Position numbers and translations under genes: made by a program | In this document: piece after piece, positions 1 to 6,336 of the stretch | Layout of the letters: each line of letters starts with the position of its first letter | Position numbering within the stretch: the stretch's first letter is position 1 | The notes under the pieces: model-generated | Told to the model about the DNA's origin: nothing | Seen by the model: only the letters and a program-made list of their open reading frames with translations | Databases searched by the model: none | Origin: Desulfobacterales bacterium | Lineage (GTDB): Bacteria; Desulfobacterota; DSM-4660; Desulfatiglandales; Desulfatiglandaceae | Direction: 5' to 3' | Assembly: GCA_021107495.1 (NCBI GenBank) | Contig: JAIOSR010000152.1 | Coordinates: 1 to 10,367, forward strand | Length of the DNA: 10,367 bases

Positions 1-11
1 AATTGAAACGC

Positions 12-41
12 AACACACGCACGGGAGCGGGTGTGTTTTTT
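12..41 (+). terminator. Probable intrinsic terminator of an upstream gene outside the window
   Basis: A 7-bp perfect stem (AACACAC at 12-18 pairing with GTGTGTT at 31-37) is followed directly by a T-run ending at 41. The loop is GC-rich and can add two more pairs. This is the standard layout of a rho-independent terminator on the plus strand. It would end a plus-strand gene lying left of the window and so isolate the ThiC-family gene downstream. No gene reading into it is visible. Confidence 0.6.
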
Positions 42-50
42 CAACTGCCC

Positions 51-105
51 TGGCTACATTTTTGGCCGGGGACAATGGTGTTGTCTCTGCCACAAAAATG
101 GCCCA
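51..105 (+). other. Long imperfect hairpin in the leader region of the ThiC-family gene
   Basis: Bases 51-75 can fold onto 81-105. Counting outward from a 5-base loop (76-80), 68-75 pairs with 81-88 with two G-U pairs, 65-66 with 89-90, 57-64 with 93-100 (8 bp perfect), and 52-54 with 101-103. Small bulges separate the blocks. No run of T follows, so it is not a simple terminator. It resembles neither a TPP nor a cobalamin riboswitch. Its function is unknown; it could be a leader structure, a small-RNA element or a remnant of a palindromic repeat. The pairing is seen directly; any role is inference. Confidence 0.5.
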
Positions 106-120
106 TGCTTTTACCAGACG

Positions 121-129
121 TGCTATATT
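121..129 (+). promoter_or_regulatory. Weak candidate extended -10 promoter for the ThiC-family gene
   Basis: TGCTATATT matches an extended -10 element (TGN plus a hexamer with 5 of 6 consensus bases). The -35 region at normal spacing is poor. If it is used, transcription would start near 136 and give a leader of about 70 bases, which would leave the 51-105 hairpin untranscribed. A promoter further left is equally possible. Confidence 0.22.
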
Positions 130-206
130 GAATGGTTATGCATGTGGGCGAGGGCCTGGACCGGTTAAGCCCGGGTAGATTATCATATGAAGGGAAATGA
201 AAAAAC

Positions 207-1490
207 ATGACACAACTTAAAAAAGCAAGATCAGGCGTTATTACGCCGGAGATGGAATCAATCGCCTTTAATGAACAGGTGGATGCCTCATGGCTCAGGG
301 ACCAGGTGGCAATCGGGAGGGTCGCTATTCCGGCCAATAAAAGGCATGGCGGGCTCATCCCCTGCGGCATAGGCGAGGGGTTGCTGATCAAGGTAAATGC
401 CAACATCGGGACTTCCTCCGACCGGGCCATTCTTGAGGAGGAACTGGCAAAACTCAGGGTTTCGTTAGAGGTCGGAGCAGACACGGTGATGGACCTTTCA
501 ACGGGCGGGGATATTAATGCCATCTTGAAAGCCATCCTTAAGGGATCGACTGTTCCGGTAGGCACGGTCCCAATTTACCAGGCAGTAGTGGAGACGGTCG
601 AGGAAAAGGGCGGGCTGATCCATCTCACGGCGGATAAGATTTTTGAGGTGATCGAACGCCAGGCAGCGTATGGCGTTGATTTTATGACGGTTCACTGCGG
701 GGTCACGAGAGCGGCCATAGAGATGTTGAAAAAACAGGGAAGAATTACTGACATTGTGAGCCGCGGCGGCGCTTTCCTGACCACATGGATGCTTCATCAT
801 GACAGGGAAAACCCTTTATATGAAAACTACGACAGACTTTTGGCCATTGCCGGGAAATATGACATTACCCTCAGTTTGGGTGATGGATTAAGACCGGGGT
901 GTCTGGCTGACGCAACAGACCGTGCCCAGATACATGAACTTATGACCCTCGGGCATCTAACCCGGTGGGCTTGGGACAAAGATGTCCAGGTGATGATAGA
1001 GGGCCCCGGACATGTCCCCATGAATGAGATCGAGACGAATATAGTGCTTCAGAAAAAGCTTTGTCAGAATGCCCCTTTCTATGTTTTGGGTCCCCTGGTC
1101 ACTGACATTGCCGCCGGTTATGACCATGTGGCCTGTGCCATAGGGGGGGCCATAGCCGGGAAGGCCGGTGCAGATTTTCTGTGCTATGTGACTCCTGCGG
1201 AGCATCTCTGTTTGCCGGGCGTGGAAGATGTCAGGGAAGGGGTTGTGGTGACAAAAATTGCAGCCCATGCTGCCGATATTGCAAGGGGCAACAAAATCGC
1301 CATTGAAAGAGACAGGCAAATGTCCATAGCGAGAAAAAACCTGGACTGGGAAACCCAGATGAAGATGGCAATTGATCCTGAAAAGGCAAGAGCCTACAGG
1401 GAAAAGAATCCCCCGGCAGAAGACGATGTATGCACCATGTGCGGGAAGTATTGCGCCATCAAGCAGGTTCGGGAATATTTTAAGGATTAG
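207..1490 (+). CDS. thiC: ThiC-family radical SAM enzyme: phosphomethylpyrimidine synthase, or its paralog BzaF
   Basis: This 427-aa protein is the short (non-Escherichia-like) form of ThiC. ThiC uses SAM and a 4Fe-4S cluster to rearrange aminoimidazole ribotide (AIR) into hydroxymethylpyrimidine phosphate for thiamin. Expected pocket motifs are present: VNANIGTS (63-70), VMDLSTGG (94-101), VPIYQA (121-126), VHCGV (162-166), SRGG (185-188) and DGLRPG (226-231). Metal-binding histidines are expected in EGPGHVPM (265-272) and AEHL (331-334). The C-terminal cluster motif is C409-x2-C412-x3-C416. The ATG at 207 is the only plausible start: an in-frame stop lies at 198-200, and GAAGGG at 189-194 is a rather distant Shine-Dalgarno. 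No TPP riboswitch or thiamin gene is adjacent. IAAGYDHVACAIGG (301-314) and EHLCLP depart from the usual IAPGYDH and EHLGLP, so the paralog BzaF, which converts AIR to 5-hydroxybenzimidazole for the cobalamin lower ligand, is a real alternative. Family membership is near certain; the product is less so. Confidence 0.9.
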   Translation: MTQLKKARSGVITPEMESIAFNEQVDASWLRDQVAIGRVAIPANKRHGGLIPCGIGEGLLIKVNANIGTSSDRAILEEELAKLRVSLEVGADTVMDLSTGGDINAILKAILKGSTVPVGTVPIYQAVVETVEEKGGLIHLTADKIFEVIERQAAYGVDFMTVHCGVTRAAIEMLKKQGRITDIVSRGGAFLTTWMLHHDRENPLYENYDRLLAIAGKYDITLSLGDGLRPGCLADATDRAQIHELMTLGHLTRWAWDKDVQVMIEGPGHVPMNEIETNIVLQKKLCQNAPFYVLGPLVTDIAAGYDHVACAIGGAIAGKAGADFLCYVTPAEHLCLPGVEDVREGVVVTKIAAHAADIARGNKIAIERDRQMSIARKNLDWETQMKMAIDPEKARAYREKNPPAEDDVCTMCGKYCAIKQVREYFKD

Positions 1491-1606
1491 GGGTATCTGT
1501 TCAATATTTGGGGGAACTCGAATTTATGCAGACATCTCGTAAGTCACGACCGGCCTCCGCCATTATGGAATAACACCGCTACTTTTTGAGCTATCACAAT
1601 TAGGGT

Positions 1607-2992
1607 TTATTTTCCCAAACAAAACCGGCTGAAGATACTGTCCAGTATATCTTCGGTGGCGGTCTCTCCGATTATTTCCCCTAAGGCATCGATTCCGCTT
1701 TTAAGTTCCAGCGCAACAATTTCCATGGGTGCATCTTCCCCTGTGCTGCGGCCTGCGCTTTTGAAAAACCGGGCCGCGTCTGTAAGGGCCTGCCTGTGTC
1801 TCAAGTTTGCGGTCGCGTGAGAGGTCGTCATATCCATATCTCCTTCAAGCAGGCATTCCACAATGGCCTTTCTCAGATCATCAAGGCCCTGGCCGGTAAG
1901 GGCGGATATTTTGACAATGGGAAAGCTCTCAAACCTGTTATTTTCCGCCTCCAGTCCCATTCGATTCGGGAGATCAATCTTATTGATTACGATCAGACCC
2001 TTCTTCCCTTGAGATTGAGCAATTATGTTCAGGTCATCCCGGTTCAGCGGGCGACTCCTGTCGATAACGACCAACAAAAAATCGGCTTCAGCCAGTTTTT
2101 GCTCGGTCAAATCAATGCCGATCCTCTCCACATCATCCTTCACTTCTCTGAATCCGGCCGTATCCATCAAGCGTAACGGAAGCCCTTCAATTGTTATGGT
2201 GGACTCGATTACGTCCCTTGTAGTGCCCGGAACCGGTGTTACAATGGCTCGCTGTTCGTTCAGAAGGCGATTGAGAAGACTCGATTTGCCCGCATTTACA
2301 CGTCCAACGATCACGGTATTGATCCCGTCTACCCAGATTCTTTTCCTTACATGGGCCTGTATAAGGTTCTCAACCGGTTCAACGAGGCCATTTTCGATCA
2401 GCGCTACGCCATCTTCCCTGGAAACAATGCTGGATTCCTCTTCAGGAAAATCAATAGCAACTTCCGCACCGGCAAGTATCTCAATGGCCTTTTGTCGCAG
2501 GTTTTCGATCTCCTTTTTGAATGAGCCCTGAATTTGCTGGAAGGCCAGATGCAGGCCTTTTTCCGATTGAGAATTTATCAAATCAATTACTGCTTCGGCC
2601 TGTGTCAGATCAATCCTGCCATTCAAGAAGGCCCGTAATGTGAATTCTCCGGGTCCGGCCAATCTGGCGCCCTGGTCTAATATGAGTTTAAGAATTCTGG
2701 AAAGAAGCAGATACCCGCTGTGGGAATTTATTTCAATGACGTCTTCCCTGGTATAGGAATGGGGGGCCTTCATAAAGGAGAGCAGCACTTCATCGATCAT
2801 GTGCCCGGAAAAAGGGTCGTGCAGGTGACCTAAGTAAAGGCGATGGCTTTGAAGGTCCCGGGCAGGGTTTTTAGGCCTGAACAATTTTGTGGCGATTTCA
2901 TAAGAGCGCGGGCCGCTTATACGTATTATACCGATTCCGGCCGGGCCGACCGGAGTCGCTATGGCCGTGATAGTATCTTCGTCTAAAGGCAT
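1607..2992 (-). CDS. mnmE: tRNA uridine-5-carboxymethylaminomethyl modification GTPase MnmE
   Basis: MnmE (461 aa, normal family length) works with MnmG to modify the wobble uridine (U34) of certain tRNAs, using GTP hydrolysis and a folate one-carbon donor. The N-terminal folate-binding domain starts with the typical TITAIATPVG stretch (7-16) and covers roughly 1-120. A helical domain surrounds the inserted G domain, which holds the P-loop GRVNAGKSS (230-238), GTTRD (256-260), DTAG (277-280), NKID (337-340) and SAL (363-365). The protein ends in FCLGK, with Cys458 equivalent to the catalytic cysteine of the family's C-terminal FCIGK motif. The ATG at 2992 is the only start before an in-frame stop at 3014-3016, although no good Shine-Dalgarno precedes it. 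It lies 38 bases after jag and is the last gene of the minus-strand cluster. MnmG is not in the window. Confidence 0.97.
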   Translation of the reverse strand: MPLDEDTITAIATPVGPAGIGIIRISGPRSYEIATKLFRPKNPARDLQSHRLYLGHLHDPFSGHMIDEVLLSFMKAPHSYTREDVIEINSHSGYLLLSRILKLILDQGARLAGPGEFTLRAFLNGRIDLTQAEAVIDLINSQSEKGLHLAFQQIQGSFKKEIENLRQKAIEILAGAEVAIDFPEEESSIVSREDGVALIENGLVEPVENLIQAHVRKRIWVDGINTVIVGRVNAGKSSLLNRLLNEQRAIVTPVPGTTRDVIESTITIEGLPLRLMDTAGFREVKDDVERIGIDLTEQKLAEADFLLVVIDRSRPLNRDDLNIIAQSQGKKGLIVINKIDLPNRMGLEAENNRFESFPIVKISALTGQGLDDLRKAIVECLLEGDMDMTTSHATANLRHRQALTDAARFFKSAGRSTGEDAPMEIVALELKSGIDALGEIIGETATEDILDSIFSRFCLGK

Positions 2993-3030
2993 ATGGCATA
3001 GTTCGGCTTTGTGCTAATGACCTGCTCGAT

Positions 3031-3681
3031 TTATTTTCCGGGCATTATGAATACCTTTTTCAAAAGGCCCTCGCCCCGGCTCCTGGTTTCCAGCCTTGCA
3101 TCATCCCTGAGGGCCATGTGCACGATCCTTCGTTCGTGGGGATTGAGAAGATTGGTGCTCGCAGGTTTCCTTGTTTTTTTTGCCTTGTCGCCCATCTTCA
3201 AGGCCATCTGGACCAGAAATTCCTTCCTTCTCTGACGATAATTCTCAGAGTCAACAACTACCTGGACACGCTTTTGCAGTGTCTTGTTGACGATCTTGTT
3301 CACAATGAATTGCAGGGCATCTAAGGTCCTTCCCTTGCGGCCTATTAAAAGGCCCGACTTATCACCTTCAATGTCGAGAGCAATTGTACCGTCCGTGTTT
3401 TGTGCGCTCAAGGTAACCCCTTCCATGGGGATTAAAGAAAGTATTTTTTCCAGTGCCTCTTTGGCGATCTCTAAACCATTGTTTTCCACCGCCGGTTTGG
3501 GCTCTTCTTTTGTGATGGTGACTTTGACCTTGGCCTTTCTGCCGCCCACTAAGCCGAAGATTCCTGCAGAGCCGGGCTCAAGGATTTCTATTTCCATTTC
3601 ATTTTCGGAAAGCTTGAGTTGGCGGTGGGCATTCTCAATGGCCTCCTCTGTGGTTTTTCCTTCAAATTCAAAAGTTTCCAT
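3031..3681 (-). CDS. jag: RNA-binding protein KhpB (Jag / SpoIIIJ-associated protein)
   Basis: This 216-aa cytoplasmic protein has the three-part Jag layout. A Jag_N domain lies at about 1-52 (FEFEGKTTEEAIENA start, GSAGIFGLVGGRKA at 37-50). A KH domain follows at about 72-145, with the GxxG loop GRKG at 114-117. A C-terminal R3H domain holds ERRIVH at 183-188. In Gram-positive bacteria KhpB pairs with KhpA as an RNA chaperone linked to cell elongation and division; its role in Gram-negative anaerobes is little known. The open frame extends upstream to 3756, but the ATG at 3681 is chosen because GGAGG sits 6 bases before it and the Jag_N domain begins immediately. The upstream extension would overlap yidC. 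It begins 16 bases after the yidC stop, so the two are probably co-transcribed and translationally linked. Confidence 0.95.
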   Translation of the reverse strand: METFEFEGKTTEEAIENAHRQLKLSENEMEIEILEPGSAGIFGLVGGRKAKVKVTITKEEPKPAVENNGLEIAKEALEKILSLIPMEGVTLSAQNTDGTIALDIEGDKSGLLIGRKGRTLDALQFIVNKIVNKTLQKRVQVVVDSENYRQRRKEFLVQMALKMGDKAKKTRKPASTNLLNPHERRIVHMALRDDARLETRSRGEGLLKKVFIMPGK

Positions 3682-3686
3682 AATTG

Positions 3687-3692
3687 TCCTCC
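3687..3692 (-). promoter_or_regulatory. Ribosome binding site that fixes the jag start
   Basis: On the minus strand GGAGGA stands six to seven bases before the ATG at 3681, inside the short gap after the yidC stop. It is the strongest Shine-Dalgarno of the minus-strand cluster. It decides the jag start against the longer open frame that begins inside yidC. Confidence 0.8.
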
Positions 3693-3697
3693 AAATG

Positions 3698-5365
3698 CTA
3701 TGCAGGGCTTCTGTGTATACGGTACTGCTGGCCAATGGAAAGGATGTTATTGACAAACCAGTAGAGTACCAGGCCGGAAGGAAAGTTTATAAACATGAAC
3801 GTAAAGATGATAGGCAAAAACATCATGACTTTTGCCTGAGTGGGGTCGCCGGGCGTAGGTGTCATCTTTTGCTGCAGAAACATGGAGGCACCCATCAGCA
3901 GGGTAAGCACGGGTATTCCGTAAGGCGGCGACATGAAGGGAATGGTAAAAGGGAAATTGAAGAGACGATCCGGTGCCGAAAGGTCATTTATCCAGAGCAT
4001 AAAAGGCGCATGCCTCAGTTCAATGGCATTTCCCAAAATTCTGAAAAGTGCGAAAAAAACCGGGATCTGTATAACCATGGGAAGGCACCCGCCCATGGGG
4101 TTTACTTTATAGGTTTTATACAGGGCCATCATTTCCGCATTCAGTTTTTGCTTGTCGTTTTTGTGTTTCTCCCTGAGCTTGGCCATGCGGGGCTGGAGTT
4201 TCTGCATCTCTTTCATGGACTTATAGCTTTTGTGGGTAAGAGGCCAAAAGAGGATTTTGATCAGTATTGTGAGAAGGATGATGGATAACCCATAGTTATG
4301 AATGTACTGGTTAAAGAAGCGCAAAAGATACAATAAGGGCTTGCCAATAATGTCCGTCCAACCAAAATTGACGGCCAGGTCGAGTTTTTCTCCAAGATCT
4401 TTCAGGATTCCCAGGTCACGGGGTCCAAGATACAGGGTATAAGGGCATGAGATCTGTTCGGAAGGTTTCAGGGAAACAGGTGGTGTAAGATAAGTCCCGT
4501 GAAGCACTCCCGAAGGGAGAAGCCTGCCTTTAAACACCCCTTTTGTTTTTTTTCCCGGAATTATTGCCGAAATGAAAAAATCATCCTCATATGCAATCCA
4601 GCCAACCTTACCCAGCAGCTCCTCTGGCTCAGTGGTCTTTTCGATCTCCACTTCCTCGAGTTTGTCATTCAACAAAAGGGCCAGGCCCACATAGGAATAG
4701 TAGCTCGTTTTTTCTTTGGGCGGCAGGGACTTAATGTTTGCTATAAAAGTTCCGCTGATCGGATCGGGAGATTGACTGATAACATCAATAACCAGATCGA
4801 TCCGGTATTGATCCGGATAAAAACGGTAGACATGCTTAATTGAAAGACCGTTTGAGGTCTCGGAGCGGAAAACCAGATCCCTATACGGAGATTCAGGTCC
4901 AAGTCGTATGGTTTGATAGTCCGTCTGATAAACGATCCGTTCTTTTTGATTAGCCGATGGATTATCAAAGCCTATATGAAGGAAATCGCCCATGTCCTTT
5001 TTGAGACTGACAAGTTCGATCAAGGGGGAATCAGGATCAATGGTCTGACGGTATTCTTTTAGTTCAAAGCTCTTTATGGCGGGGCCCACATTGGTAAAGA
5101 CCGCCCTGTATAAAGGCGTATTAATCTCGATTTCCTTCTCATCCGCCTTCGGGCTCACCACCCCTGCCTTTTGCTCCGGGTCTTGCAGGGGTGAAGAAGA
5201 GGCTATTTCCGGCTTTTTTGTTGCCCTGGGTATTTCTTCGGACAACTCTTTCGGGGCGGTCTCGTCTTTTTTCTGTGTCTGGTCCTTTTCCGGGCCAAAC
5301 CAGAAAGACCACAAAACCAGTATGACAAAACATAAAACAAAGGCAATTATTGTTCTCTTATCCAT
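3698..5365 (-). CDS. yidC: Membrane protein insertase YidC (Oxa1 family)
   Basis: YidC inserts and folds inner-membrane proteins, alone or with SecYEG. The 555-aa length and layout are the Gram-negative form. An N-terminal membrane segment (about 5-23) is followed by a charged linker, a large periplasmic P1 domain (about 75-335) and the conserved Oxa1 core (about 345-550) with five further hydrophobic stretches. Core landmarks include WPLTHKSYKSM (374-384), VNPMGGCLPM (421-430), the RHAPF...WINDLSAPD segment (451-466) and FPSGLVLYW (528-536). The hydrophilic-groove position that is Arg in Escherichia coli YidC is Lys370 here, keeping the charge. The ATG at 5365 is directly followed by the expected MDKRTIIAF signal-anchor start; the Shine-Dalgarno is weak. 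A 115-base gap separates it from yidD upstream. Confidence 0.97.
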   Translation of the reverse strand: MDKRTIIAFVLCFVILVLWSFWFGPEKDQTQKKDETAPKELSEEIPRATKKPEIASSSPLQDPEQKAGVVSPKADEKEIEINTPLYRAVFTNVGPAIKSFELKEYRQTIDPDSPLIELVSLKKDMGDFLHIGFDNPSANQKERIVYQTDYQTIRLGPESPYRDLVFRSETSNGLSIKHVYRFYPDQYRIDLVIDVISQSPDPISGTFIANIKSLPPKEKTSYYSYVGLALLLNDKLEEVEIEKTTEPEELLGKVGWIAYEDDFFISAIIPGKKTKGVFKGRLLPSGVLHGTYLTPPVSLKPSEQISCPYTLYLGPRDLGILKDLGEKLDLAVNFGWTDIIGKPLLYLLRFFNQYIHNYGLSIILLTILIKILFWPLTHKSYKSMKEMQKLQPRMAKLREKHKNDKQKLNAEMMALYKTYKVNPMGGCLPMVIQIPVFFALFRILGNAIELRHAPFMLWINDLSAPDRLFNFPFTIPFMSPPYGIPVLTLLMGASMFLQQKMTPTPGDPTQAKVMMFLPIIFTFMFINFPSGLVLYWFVNNILSIGQQYRIHRSPA

Positions 5366-5415
5366 AATTAAATTATCCGGTCTCGATGATTCCGTCTTTC
5401 GGTTTGTTTCGAATT

Positions 5416-5460
5416 GTATATGGCCTTTGGCAAGGGACTATTATGCCGGCAACCATATGC
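5416..5460 (-). other. Imperfect hairpin in the yidD-yidC intergenic region
   Basis: ATATGG at 5418-5423 and CCATAT at 5453-5458 form a 6-bp perfect stem. It can be extended outward by a G-U and a G-C pair and inward by a few pairs (TTG with CAA). The 8-bp palindrome TGCCGGCA (5444-5451) lies in the right arm. There is no T-run on the minus strand, so it is not an evident terminator. It could shape the transcript between yidD and yidC, but no role is shown. I see no convincing yidC promoter in the 115-base gap. Confidence 0.3.
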
Positions 5461-5480
5461 TTTAAAGTTGGCTTTATCCT

Positions 5481-5699
5481 TCAAACGAGGGGATCATATC
5501 CACCCGGGTGAAACGGGTGGCATTTGGATATCCTGATAAGCGACAGGAAGCCTCCCTTAATGATTCCGTACTTATTTATGGCCTGACGGGCATAGCTTGA
5601 GCATGTGGGGTAAAAACGACAGGAAGGATACCAAAAAGGGGAAATGAATTTCTGATATATGCCTATGAGTGCGATAGGTATATATCTAATTTTATACAC
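5481..5699 (-). CDS. yidD: Membrane protein insertion efficiency factor YidD
   Basis: YidD is a small inner-membrane-associated protein that assists YidC-dependent insertion. With the GTG start at 5699 the product has 72 aa, normal for the family. It begins with an amphipathic or hydrophobic segment (IRYIPIALIGIYQKFISP) and contains the signature CRFYPTCSSYARQAI, with its two cysteines, followed by the C-terminal KCHPFHPGGYDPL. The frame is open to an ATG at 5768, which would give 95 aa, but those extra residues are unlike the family and would overlap rnpA by 77 bases. The GTG gives only an 8-base overlap with the rnpA stop, typical of translational coupling. No clear Shine-Dalgarno precedes either start, and a TTG at 5714 is also possible. 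Confidence 0.92.
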   Translation of the reverse strand: MYKIRYIPIALIGIYQKFISPFWYPSCRFYPTCSSYARQAINKYGIIKGGFLSLIRISKCHPFHPGGYDPLV

Positions 5700-6042
5700 A
5701 GAATTTTCTATCAAAGATGATTTCTGCGAGTTCCTCTTTGGTTTTTCGGAGATCCAAATAGCTGGCATTCTTCTTTGCTGCGACGACGATATCGTATCCT
5801 TGCGGGAAATATGATTTGTTGAGCCTGAAGAATTCCCTGATTAGCCGCTTGACCCTGTTCCTTTTGACCGCGTTACCTATCTTTTTGGTAACAGTGATCC
5901 CCAGTCTTGTGATACCCAGCCCATTTTTTTTGAGAATTACAGTAAAGTGTCTCGTGTAATGTCGTTCACCCAACCGATTTAGATTGACAAAATCCTTTCG
6001 ATTCAATAGCCTTTTTTCTTTTGGAAATGAAAAAGATCCCAT
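5692..6042 (-). CDS. rnpA: Ribonuclease P protein component
   Basis: RnpA is the protein subunit of RNase P, which binds the catalytic RNA and helps it cleave the 5' leader from pre-tRNAs. The 116-aa basic protein has the usual start pattern FPKEKRLLNRKDF (6-18) and the RNR motif within KRNRVKRLIREFFR, the most conserved stretch of the family. A central LGITVTKKIGNAV segment also fits. The ATG at 6042 is supported by protein alignment rather than by a Shine-Dalgarno, which is not evident. It lies 38 bases after rpmH, the usual rpmH-rnpA order, and its last codons overlap the start of yidD. The RNase P RNA gene (rnpB) is not in the window. Confidence 0.96.
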   Translation of the reverse strand: MGSFSFPKEKRLLNRKDFVNLNRLGERHYTRHFTVILKKNGLGITRLGITVTKKIGNAVKRNRVKRLIREFFRLNKSYFPQGYDIVVAAKKNASYLDLRKTKEELAEIIFDRKFCV

Positions 6043-6080
6043 AAAATTCAGGAGGATCGGTCGGATTTACAGGGCATGTT

Positions 6081-6215
6081 TTATGCAGTTAATCGTTTCC
6101 TACCTTTTGCCCTTCTTCGTTTCAAGACATTTACACCGCCTTTTGTTCGCATTCTGGCCCTGAAACCGTGGGTTCGCGCCCTCTTTATATTGCTGGGTTG
6201 ATAAGTTCTTTTCAT
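6081..6215 (-). CDS. rpmH: 50S ribosomal protein L34
   Basis: A 44-aa, highly basic protein was read directly from the minus strand. It begins MKRTYQPSNIKRARTHGFRA and continues with RMRTKGGVNVLKRRRAKGRK and a final RLTA. This matches the L34 family along its full length, including the KRTYQPS start, the HGFRARM segment and the RRRAKGRKRL tail. L34 is a small protein of the large ribosomal subunit. It is the first gene of the minus-strand cluster and sits 32 bases beyond the proximal edge of a strong candidate promoter (6251-6282). AGGA some ten bases upstream of the ATG may be a weak Shine-Dalgarno. dnaA, its common upstream neighbour, is absent here. Confidence 0.98.
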   Translation of the reverse strand: MKRTYQPSNIKRARTHGFRARMRTKGGVNVLKRRRAKGRKRLTA

Positions 6216-6250
6216 GTTATTACTCAATCCTGGTTGATTTGAGGTAAACT

Positions 6251-6282
6251 ATTATATAAACACGAGCTGAAGACTTTGTCAA
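6251..6282 (-). promoter_or_regulatory. Sigma-70-type promoter of the rpmH cluster
   Basis: On the minus strand a perfect -35 hexamer TTGACA (6277-6282) is followed by the AT-rich element TATATAAT (6251-6258). TATATA lies at 18-base spacing and TATAAT at 20, so the -10 is most likely the former. It points toward rpmH and would give a leader of roughly 30 bases. It is the best promoter match in the window and probably drives rpmH, rnpA, yidD and perhaps the rest of the cluster. Confidence 0.65.
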
Positions 6283-6287
6283 GATAA

Positions 6288-6323
6288 ATTCGGATTGCCC
6301 ATTTTATGTTTGATAATCCGATT
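6288..6323. repeat. Inverted repeat between the divergent rpmH and mreB promoters
   Basis: ATTCGGATT (6288-6296) and AATCCGATT (6315-6323) are inverted copies matching at 8 of 9 bases, with 18 bases between them. The centre-to-centre distance is 27 bases, roughly two and a half helical turns. The right arm overlaps the candidate mreB -35, and the left arm lies just upstream of the rpmH -35. It could be an operator for a dimeric regulator, but no regulator is identified and a chance match cannot be excluded. Confidence 0.35.
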
Positions 6324-6336
6324 AATTTCCTATAAA
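6310..6336 (+). promoter_or_regulatory. Candidate mreB promoter
   Basis: TTGATA (6310-6315, 5 of 6 consensus bases) and TATAAA (6331-6336, 5 of 6) are spaced 15 bases apart, slightly short; TAAATA at 17 bases is an alternative -10. The start of transcription would fall about 35-40 bases before the mreB ATG. It overlaps the inverted repeat at 6288-6323. Confidence 0.4.

Noticed and set aside
1..206. TPP or cobalamin riboswitch upstream of the ThiC-family gene
   Set aside because: The conserved CTGAGA and ACC..GAACCTGAT..GGGTAATGCC blocks of the TPP element are absent, and no cobalamin-type conserved core is recognisable.
41..565. 174-aa minus-strand open frame at the left edge
   Set aside because: It overlaps the leader and the strongly conserved first part of the ThiC-family gene and shows no family resemblance.
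1491..1606. Bidirectional terminator between the convergent thiC and mnmE
   Set aside because: I looked on both strands and found no GC-rich stem followed by T residues; termination here may be rho-dependent or weak.
3682..3756. N-terminal extension of Jag by 25 residues
   Set aside because: The extra stretch overlaps the yidC end, is not Jag-like, and the shorter ATG has an excellent Shine-Dalgarno.
3284..4288. 334-aa plus-strand open frame
   Set aside because: It lies antisense to the certain genes yidC and jag and has no recognisable protein features; it is a shadow frame.
6051..6056. GGAGGA on the plus strand between rpmH and rnpA
   Set aside because: It looks like a Shine-Dalgarno, but no plus-strand coding frame follows; it is antisense to the rnpA leader.
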